Shown piece by piece: positions 24,201 to 34,500 of a DNA stretch of 64,000 bases; position 1 is the stretch's first letter; every line of letters starts with the position of its first letter. The notes beneath the pieces are model-generated. The model was given only the letters and a program-made list of their open reading frames with translations, was not told the origin of the DNA and ran no database searches. The translations under genes were made by a program, and so were the position numbers. Origin of the DNA: Erinaceus europaeus (Eukaryota; Chordata; Mammalia; Eulipotyphla; Erinaceidae); NCBI RefSeq assembly GCF_950295315.1, contig NC_080168.1:599749-663748 (forward strand), in the 5' to 3' direction.

Positions 24201-27200
24201 GCTGCGTCTCTGCACATGGGGTCTTTCTTCCCGGCACACCCAGCCATTGTGGGAGAGGCCTGGTGTGGCATCCTGGCTGCCCAGTCCTGGGTGTCTGGAG
24301 TGGGTCCTAGGTGCCCAGAGCTCACAGCTGGCCCGGGGCAGTGTCCTGGGTCCCCTGGGTGGTGTCCTCAGTGCCCATGCTCATGGGTGCCCGGAGCTCT
24401 CAGCTGGTCGGAGGCGGTGTCCTAGGTGGCCGGGTGCCAGGGCCTGTGGTGGGTGGCTTGGGGTCCGGCGTCTCTCATCTGGCCGGAATTGTCTGAGAGA
24501 GCAGGGGCCACACTGAGGTCATCTGCCTGGAAGAAACATGTGTCCCGGTCGCAGCGTCCGTGGTCAGGAGGGACACAGAGCTGCAGCTGAGAATCTGGGC
24601 ACCTGGTGGGGCGGTGGACTCCTGACCTGCGGCCCGGGCCCAGGGGTGCGGCTGGCCAGGCAGGGCAGGACTACCTGGGGGCGACCACCACCGGCTCTCC
24701 CGGTTGGGGCTCCCCCGCCTCTTGGTGACACCCGCCGGCCTCCAGGGCAGGCCGGCTTCTGGGGGACTCCTGTGCCTCTTCAGGGGCCTCGGCACCCTGG
24801 AGCCCCACCTCCCTCCCTGCTGGTCCACGGGCCTTCTGCCTGGTGTGGTGGCGGCACTGTGGCCATCCCCACGCGGCCCTGTGTGCAGTGACCCGTGACT
24901 GAGCGCTTTCCTCCCTGAGGTGTCCCGGGAGCGGGGGGCTCCTCTGCTTGCACCCCGGGCCTGACAGATGCGGGGGTCTGCCTGCAGCCTGTGGCTGTCG
25001 GGCCCCCTCTGAGCCCCCCTGCAGGTCCCCGTCCTGGGGTGACACTGTGCGGCTTCTGGTACATATGCCGGTGGTGGGGGCGGGAGGGAGCCGCGGTCTG
25101 GAGAGGATCCCACCTCCTCCCAGCCGCCAGGCCCCGGCTGAGGTCCCCCGTGCCCCGTGCAGGGACTGTCTCCTGATCTCCCTCTCTCTCCCTCTCTCTC
25201 TCTCTCAGGTGACTCCACAAGTGATGCAGGTGAGGAGGGGAGGACGCCACTGTGGTGGCAGCCTTTTGCCATGGGTTGTGTTTGTGAACAGAGTGAGGGA
25301 GCGGTGCTGAGGGCACCTCAGGGTCCCCCGGGCAGGGTGCTGCAAGCAGAGCCTGCGCCGTGTCCCGCAGGCACTGTAAGGGTGTCTCCTCGCTTCCAGC
25401 ACCCTCGCTCTGATGCTGCAGCGCGAGGGACGCTGGCCCAGGGAGCCCGTGGGTGGATGCGATTTTCTGAACGCTTGGCCTTGCTGTGTAGACATCAGTC
25501 CTCTTCATCCGCGTGGAGGACATTATCCAGGCTGGAGAAACAAAGAGCAGAGGCCCAAGGCAGGAAAGCAGGGGGGAGCCAGGGGGCGGCCCAGGCCCTC
25601 TGCCTGCCGGCCGCCTGGAGGACAGACTTCTAGAAACCGTCCCTGGACGCGTGGTCAGAGAGGGGCTGTTCCTGTCCTCTGTCCCTGTCTGAGCGCAGGG
25701 ATGCCACGGCTGCCTGTGGCCAGTCCCGTCACCAGGATGGTCTCCCCTCCCTGTGCCCTGAGGCAGCCTCGTCTGCCCTCTGGGCTCGGGCTCTGACAGG
25801 CTGAGGCTCCAGTACCCTCCCGCCCTCAGTCCCTGAGCCTAAAGTCAGTGCATCGCATGGACCGGTCACCCGCCCGAGGCCTGGTGGGTGGCTCGCGGAG
25901 GCTTGGTGGGCCCTCACCCACGCTCCTGTTTCTCTCTCGGGGCTGCTGACGGGGCCGCTCAGAAGGAGAAGCCAGCCAGAAGTCCGAGGGCCCCGAGAAC
26001 CCCGAGGTCCCCGGCGACCTCCCGTCCAGTGCCAGGTGTGTGTGCAGGGCCCCACAGCCATCCCCGAGGGCACAGCCCATGTGGCTTCTTGTGCTAAGCA
26101 CAGGGGGGCTTGGCGACGAGAGGTCCCGGTCCGCACCGCGTGTGCCCCTCACTGACCTGGGCAGAGTGCACGCCTTAACGCACGGCCCTGGGTCTGAGCC
26201 CCAGCCCCACATCGGCACCCTGGACGGCAGCGGGGGCTCTGTGCATGGGGGGTGCTGTGCTGGCCTCCTCTGTCTCTGCCCCACCTTCGCTAAGCATGTA
26301 AGTGGTTGGGCTGGGGGACGTCTGCTGACACTGGCGCCTTCCTGAGGACGGACGGATGGACGGACGGAGCCACCTTGAGGACTGGCGGGTGGGGGCTCCC
26401 GTCTCCTCGGCCTGTGTGAGTGGCCTGCTGATGCTGGGGGCCAGGGTGACAGTGACGGCCTTCTCTGCCCGTTTCCTGTCCCTGCTCCACGCTCTGTGTC
26501 CCCGTCTGGTCCAGAAGGACCCCCCGGCCTGGGAGCGCCCGGCCAGCACCACCCAGGCTCAAGCAGCAGCAGAGCACCGAGATGCTGACACCAGACAGGT
26601 GGGGTGCTGGGCATCTCTCTAGGGGTGTGTCTCACTGGAGTGTCTCTGGGAAGTTGTCTCACTGGGGCGTCTCTCACTGGGTCTCTCATTGGGTGTCTCA
26701 CTGGGGCGTCTCACTGGGCATCTCTCACTGGGTGTCTCACTGGCTGTCTCTCACTGGGTGTCTCACTGGGCATCTCACTGGGTGTCTCACTGGCCTGTCT
26801 CTCACTGGGTGTCTCACTGGGCTGTCTCTCACTGGGTGTCTCACTGGCTATCTCTCACTGGGTGTCTCACTCTCACTGGGTGTCTCACTGGGCTGTCTCT
26901 CACTGGGTGTCTCACTGGGCTGTCTCTCACTGGGTGTCTTTCACTGGGTATCTCACTGGGTGTCTCACTGGCTGTCTCACTGGGTGTCTCACTGGGCTGT
27001 CTCTCACTGGGTGTCTTTCACTGGGGCATCTCTCACTGGGTGTCTCACTGGCTGTCTCTCACTGGGATGTCTCTCACTGGACTGTGTCTCACTGGGTGTC
27101 TCACTGGGTCTCTCACTGGGTCTCTCACTGGGTGTCTCACTGGGCATCTCTCACTGGGTGTCTCACTGGCCTGTCTCTCACTGGGTGTCTCACTAGGCAT

Positions 27201-27834
27201 CTCTCACTGGGTATTTCTCACTAGGTGTCTCACTGGCTGTCTCTCACTGGCTGTCTCTCACTGGGGCATCTCTCACTGGGTGTCTCACTGGGTGTCTCAC
27301 TGGGTCTCTCACTGGGTGTCTCACTGGGCATCTCTCACTGGGCGTCTCACTGGGCTGTCTCTCACTGGGCGTCTCTCACTGGGCGTCTCACTGGGCTGTC
27401 TCTCACTGGGCGTCTCTCACTGGGTGTCTCACTGGCTGTCTCTCACTGGTGGAGTCTCTGGCGGGTGGGTGCCCCCCCGGAAGGGGAATGATGCAGGTAG
27501 TTGTGGGACTGTGGAGGCTGACGGCCCTCTCGCAGGATGGGCGGCGCCAAGACCGTGGCCAACGTGATCATCGACTCTCGAGGCTCCGACAGTGAGGAGG
27601 ACGAGCAGTTTGTGGTGGAGGCTGGCCCTCAGGTGGCCGAGCTGGAGCAGGCGAGTCCCGCATCCCTCTGGGGTCACTCCCGCCCCACAGCTGGTCATCC
27701 CGGTCCCGGCTGCAGGGGCTCCCTCTGGGGTCACTCCTGCCCCACCTCGCTCATTTGGGTTGCCCTGCTCTCTGACTGCCCTTCTCTCCCGCTCAGGTGC
27801 CGGCCGTGGAGGAGGACGAGACACACGGTGAGCC

Positions 27835-27884
<50 letters not shown>

Positions 27885-27915
27885 CAGGCTGGGCCCCATA
27901 GACACACGGTGAGCC

Positions 27916-27961
<46 letters not shown>

Positions 27962-27992
27962 CAGGCTGGGCCCCATAGACACACGGTGAGCC

Positions 27993-28041
<49 letters not shown>

Positions 28042-28075
28042 CGCCAGGCTGGGCCCCATAGACACACGGTGAGCC

Positions 28076-28122
<47 letters not shown>

Positions 28123-28217
28123 CGCGCGCGCCAGGCTGGGCCCCATAGACACACGGTGAGCTGGGTGTGTGTGTGTGTGTGTGTGCCAGGCTGGGCCCCA
28201 TAGACACACGGTGAGCC

Positions 28218-28272
<55 letters not shown>

Positions 28273-28304
28273 CCAGGCTGGGCCCCATAGACACACGGTG
28301 AGCC

Positions 28305-28347
<43 letters not shown>

Positions 28348-28440
28348 CGCGCGCCAGGCTGGGCCCCATAGACACACGGTGAGCTGGGTGTGTGTGTGTG
28401 TGTGTGTGCCAGGCTGGGCCCCATAGACACACGGTGAGCC

Positions 28441-28483
<43 letters not shown>

Positions 28484-28519
28484 CGCGCCAGGCTGGGCCC
28501 CATAGACACACGGTGAGCT

Positions 28520-28566
<47 letters not shown>

Positions 28567-31500
28567 CGCCAGGCTGGGCCCCATAGACACACGGTGAGCT
28601 GGGTGTGTGTGTGTGTGTGTGTGCCAGGCTGGGCCCCATAGACACACGGTGAGCCGGGTGTGTGTATATGTGTGTGTGTGTGAGCCGGGCTGGGCCCCAT
28701 GGCGGCACTGCTGAGCAGCTCCCAGTGCTGACTCTGAGAGGGAGGGAGGTGAAGGGAGGAGCCTGCTGCACCCCATGTCTGCCCCACCGTCTGCACCCCC
28801 ATGTGGTGCTGGGGCTCAGCCCCAAGGCCCGTGCGCGCGTGTGTGGTGAGGCCTGTGCTCTGCCAGGCGAGCTACCGAGCGAGTGCGTGGGCCTGAGTGG
28901 GTGTGCAAGGCCATCGTCACCCACCCTCGTTTCTGCTGTGACCGCCCTGGCCACTGGGCCTTGCTCCCCAAGGCCACTCTGCCCTGCAGCCCGTGGGGAG
29001 GACGTTGTCTCCAGAACAGCTTTCTTGGGGTGCTTCTTCCAGGGGTGACGGTGTTTTTTTTTTTTTTCTCCTCCAGGGTTATTGCTGGGCTCAGTGCCTG
29101 CACCACGAATCCACCGCTCCTGGAGGCCATTTTTCCCCCTTTTTGTTGCCCTAGTTGTTGCAGCCTCGTTGCGGTTATTATTGCCATTGTTGACGTTGCT
29201 TTGTTGTTGGATAGGACGGAGAGAAATGGAGAGAGGAGGGGAAGACAGAGAAGGGGAGAGAAAGACAGACACCTGCAGACCTGCTTCACCGCCTGTGAAG
29301 CGACTCCCCTGCAGGTGGGGAGCCGGGGGTGGGGCTCGAACCGGGATCCTGACGCCGGTCCCTGCGCTTTGCGCCACGTGCGCTTAACCCGCTGCGCCAC
29401 CGCCCGACTCCCGGGTGACGGTGTTTTAATGGATTGAGTCCAAGACACCCTCCCCACGTGAAGGAGGCGGCTGTCCTTGGGCTGTGCCGAGCGCCCTCTC
29501 TTCCTCCTCTGGAAAGAGACTCTGGGTCAGCCGGGGAGACGGCACAACCACAGCCCCCAGGCTCCCTCCTGGTGCCATCCGTCCACCCATCCGTCCGTCC
29601 GTCCGTCCGTCCGTCCGTCCGTCGCCAGAGTGGAGTGAACCTGGGTGGAAGGTGTCAAGAAATCTGAGGGAGTCATTTGTAATTCTCGAGAATTCTCCAA
29701 GGAGGCCACTCCCCGAAATACTGAAGCTCAGCCTGCCCCCCCTCCTGTCTTCTCTCTCTCTCCCTCTCCTCTCCCTTTTTCCCTCTCCTCTTCCTCTCCC
29801 TCTCTCCCCTTCTCCCTGCCCCTCTTTCCCTCTACTGTCTCCAGATTGGGTGTCGGGGAGCTGTCCACGCCACATGGACAGGGCAGGATGGACCATGGCC
29901 AGCACCTCCCTGCTCTCCGCAGCCAGGTGACGGCGGCCTGACCCCCCCACTCCCCGTTTGGCTTTTCACAGGGGGTCTCGTCAAGAAGATTCTGGAGACC
30001 AAGAAGGACTACGAGAAGCAGCAGCCATCCCCCAGGCCGGGCGAGAAGGTAAGGGCTTCCTGCAAGTGGACCCTCAGGCGAGGGCCCCAGTCAGAGGCGT
30101 CTCTCCCTGGGGGCCAGTCCACACCGAGGCCTCTGTGTGGCCACCCTCCGTGCGGAGGAGGGGAGAGGAGGGCCCGAGGGCCAGTGCTGCCCGTTGCCCA
30201 CCCTCAACCAGTCCGCCTCGCTGCCCTGGGGCAGAGCTGGAGGCTGTCGGGAGGAGTCCACGGAGATGGGGAGGACGGGACAGTCCAGCCTCCAGAGACA
30301 TGGACCGTGGGGGCCGCGGCCAACTCAGCTTGACAGAAATGCTGTCTGTGGATGGAGGGACGGCCTGCGCTCCACCAGCAGAGCTGCTCCCTGTGCTTCG
30401 CCTCTCAGGCCCACTTCACTGTTCCCCGTCAGGCGGCTTCTCAGAGCGGCACGTCTGGGGCCTTTGAGTCCAGTAGAGATGAAGTCTCTGCTCCTGCCGG
30501 ACCCATCCCGCCTGACCCCTCCCTGCCCTGACCCCTCACTGCCCTGACCCACATCCTGCCCTGACCCTCCCTACCCAGACCCCTCTCTGCCCTGACCCCT
30601 CCCTGCCCTGAAACCCTCCCTGCCCTGACCAATCCCTGCCTGGACCCCTCTTAGCCCTGACCCCTCTCTGCCCTGACCCACACCCTGCCAAGACCCCTCT
30701 CTGCCCTGATCCCATCTGCCCTGACCCCTCTCTGCCCAGACCCCTCCCTGCCCTGACCCACACCCTGCCCTGACCCCTCTCTGCCCTGACCCCCTCCCTG
30801 CCCTGACCCCTCTCTGCCCTGACCCCCTCCCTGCCCTGACCCCTCCCTGCACTGACCCCCTCCTTGCCTAAACCTTCCCTTCCCTGACCCACACCCTGCC
30901 CTGACCCACACCCTGCCCTGACCCCTCTCTGCCCTGACCCCCTCCCTGCCCTGACCCCTCTCTGCCCTGACCCCCTCCTTGCCTAAACCTTCCCTTCCCT
31001 GACCCACACCCTGCCCTGACCCACACCCTGCCCTGACCCCTCTCTGCCCTGACCCTTCTCTGCCCTGACCCCATCCCTGCCCTGACCCCTCTCTGCCCTG
31101 ACCCCTCTCTGCCCTGACCCCCTCTTTGCCTAAACCTTCCCTTCCCTGACCCACACCCTGCCCTGACCCCTCTCTGCCCTGACCCATCCCTGCCCTGACC
31201 CACACCTGCCCAGATCCCTTTCTGCCCAGACCCCTCTCTGCCCTGATCCCCTCCCTGCCCTGACCCCTCCCTGCCCTGACCCCCTCCCTGCCCTGACCCC
31301 CCTGCACTGACCCCCCCCCTGCCCCCAGGCGGTTTGCCCCCCTTTCAGGAGGGATCAGAACTGTCCTGAGCAAGATATGAACTCTTAGCCTTCCTGGTCC
31401 CTTTCCATTTGGGAAGTTTTAAAAACAAACAGAAAGCAGACTTATTAGTGTCTTGTGTTAGTGACTCGTCTTTTAATCTTTATTTTATTATTATCATTTA

Positions 31501-34500
31501 TTTATTGAATAGCGACAGCCAGAAATCAAGAGGGGGATAGCGAGGGAGAGAGACAGAGAGACACCTGCAGCCCTGCTTCACCACTCGTGAAGCTTTCCCT
31601 ACAGGTGGGGACTGGGGTCTCGAACCTGGGTCCTCGTGCACTGTAACATGTGCTTCAACCAGGTGCACCACCGCCCGGCCCCTTTTAATCTTTTTTTAAA
31701 AATTTTTATTCATTTATTTTCCCTTTTGTTGCCCTTGTTTTTTTTAATTGTTGTTGTAGTTATTATTTTGTTGTTATTGATGTCGTCGTTGTTAGGACAG
31801 AGAGAAATGGAGAGATGAGGGAAAGACAGAGGAGAGAAAGACAGACACCTGCAGACCTGTTTCACCGCTTGTGAAGCGACTCCCCTGCAGGTGGGGAGCC
31901 AGTGGGGGCTCGAACCGGGGTCCTCTTGCCGGTCCTTGCGTTTTGCACCATGTGTGCTTAACCCACTGGACTGCCGCCCGATTCCCCCTTTTAGTCTTTA
32001 TAAATGAACACTCTTCAGACTGTTCGGCAGTTTCAAAGGCAATTCAATAACTGGCCGAAGCTAAAATGCAAACAGGGCTCACGGCCGACTCTTCATTCAC
32101 TTAAGTTCTTGGCTTTTTTGGCCTTTGTTCTAATTAAATTGAGGTTTCAGGTGTTTTTCTTTTTCTTGCTTGGACTCTTTATTTTGAAGTAAACAGACGA
32201 TCTCTCTGTGTGGGTGGGTGCCCTTCTCTGAAAGCTTGGGGCCTGCTCCCTCCGGCTCCTGAGACGAGCGAGCGCCTCTCCTCCACGGGGCCGGGGCCCA
32301 GGCGGGCAGGCGAGTGCGGTCTGCGGTCTGCCGTCTGCCATCTGCGGCACTCGGGAAGCTTCTGGAGGAAGCTGGGGGCTGGGGCCGTGCTGTGAGGAGC
32401 CCCAGGACCCTCGGGGCCTGGGAAGGCCCCCGATGGAAGGTGGCCGTGGCTGGTCAGTCGTCAGGGAGGGGCCTGCCGTCCTCCCGTTGGCTCTAGGTGG
32501 TGTGATGAGGTTTCCTCAGAAACGCTTCACCCTGCGAGAAGTGACCCCCCCAGGCTAGAGTACTGAGTTCACAGGGTTGTGGTCCTGGTAGAACGGGGTA
32601 CTCCTTGGCCAGGAATGTTGTTTCTGCTCACATTTCCGTGGCCGAGACGAACACGGACATGTCAGTGTCACGGCCGCACTGGAACCGTGGCAGTGCCCCC
32701 CCCGCAGCTGCCATTCTTTAGAAACGGGGGTGGGATGCGGAGTTCTGTCTGAACTGTGTGGAGCTTCACCCTCCTAGCCTGTGGTTTCGTCAGTGTTTCC
32801 TTTATAAAACAAACAAGCGAACCCGGGAGCTCGTACTGGGCTACAAAAGGGAGCTGAGGACGGCAGTGCGGCCCTCCTGTCACACAGGCTGGGGCTGTAG
32901 GAATCGTGAGTGAAACGGCCTGGTGCTCAAAGAGACGAGAGCCACCGAGGTGCTTTGGAAGTTCGCTGTCTGTACCTGTGCGATTCCATCACTCCTGGGG
33001 GACTCCCTTCCTTCCTTGTTAATTTCAGAGGGGGGGGGAGAGGGAGAGGGAGAGAGAGAGAGAGAGGGAGAGGGGAGAGGAGAGGGAGAGATAACATAGC
33101 AGGGAACCCTGGTCACTGAGCTCCCCGAGAACCAAGGCCAACTGCCAAGGACCCCGACAGCAGCACTGACCCTCAAGTCTCCATCTCAGCCTCACCTGGG
33201 CAGGAAGCAGGAGGGGAAGTGGTGGCGGGATGGGTCTTCCTTTTTTTAAAAAAAATATTTATGTATTCCCTTTTGTTGCCTTTGTTTTAATGTTGTAGTT
33301 ATTATTATTGTTGTTGTTGGATAGGACAGAGAGAAATGGAGAGAGGAGGGGGAAGACAGAGAGGAGAGAAAGACAGACACCTGCAGACCTGCTTCACCGC
33401 CTGTGAAGCGACCCCCCTGCAGGTGGGGAGCCGGGGCTCGAACCGGGATCCTTGTACTTTGTGCCACCTGCGCTTAACCCGCTTCGCTACTGCCCAACTT
33501 CCTCCCTTTTCCCTCTTAAGAAGCAGCAAGGAGTGATGGGAAGGACGGTGGTGCACCTGGTAGAGCGCACATGTTCACAGCGCACAAGGACCCAGATTTG
33601 AGTCCCCAGTCCTCACCTGCAGGGGCAAAGCTTTACAAGTGGTGGCGCAGGGCTGCAGGTTTCTGTCTCCCTCTCTGTCACCCCCTCCTCTCTCAGTTTC
33701 TCTTCGTCCCATCAAATGAAATAAAGGATGAAAATGGCTGCCGGGAGCGGTGGATTCACCATGCAGCACCGGGCCCAGCCACAAGCCTGGTAGCAGTAAA
33801 AGTCACTAAAAGCTGGGGCCGGGTGGTGGCGCACCCAGTTGAGCCCGTACCTGGCACTGCACAAAGACCCAGGTTCAAGCCCCCAACCCCACCTGCAGGG
33901 AGGCAGCTTCATGAGTGGTGGTGGAGGGCTGCAGGCATCTCTCTCCCTTTCTTGTCCCTTTTTTCCTTTTTCTTTTTGCCTCCAGGGTCATCGCTGGGCT
34001 CAGTGCCTGCACTGCGAATCCACTGCTCCTGGAGGCTATTTTTTTTTCTTTTGTTGCCCTTGTTTTGTTGTAGTTATTATTGATGTCATCATTGTTGGCT
34101 AGGACAGAGAGAAATGGAGAGAGGAGGGGAAGACAGAGAGGGGGAGAGAAAGACAGACACCTGCAGACCTGCTTCACCGCCCGTGAAGCGACTCCCCTGC
34201 AGGTGGGGAGCCGGGGACTCGAACTGGGATCCTCACGCCGGTCCCTGCGCTTTGCGCCACATGTGCCCCACCTGCTACGCCACCGCCTGACTCCCTGGTC
34301 TCTGTTTTTTAAGGATGCATCTATTAACCAGAGAGAGAGAGAAAGAGGGAGGGAGGGAGAGAACCAGAGCATCACTTGCCCACAGGATGCTGGGGTCGAA
34401 CCCAGGTCCTCGTCTTCCCAGCCCCTGCACCCCAGCCCTTCATGCCCTCAAACTCCACTGACCATCAAGGCCCCTGGGTTGCTGGGCACGTCCACTCGAG

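Noticed and set aside
26582..27567. Plus-strand open frames of about 200-290 codons with [12 protein letters not shown] repeats
   Set aside because: Intron 12 minisatellite translations; the last one overlaps exon 13 but in a different frame from TRAF3IP1.
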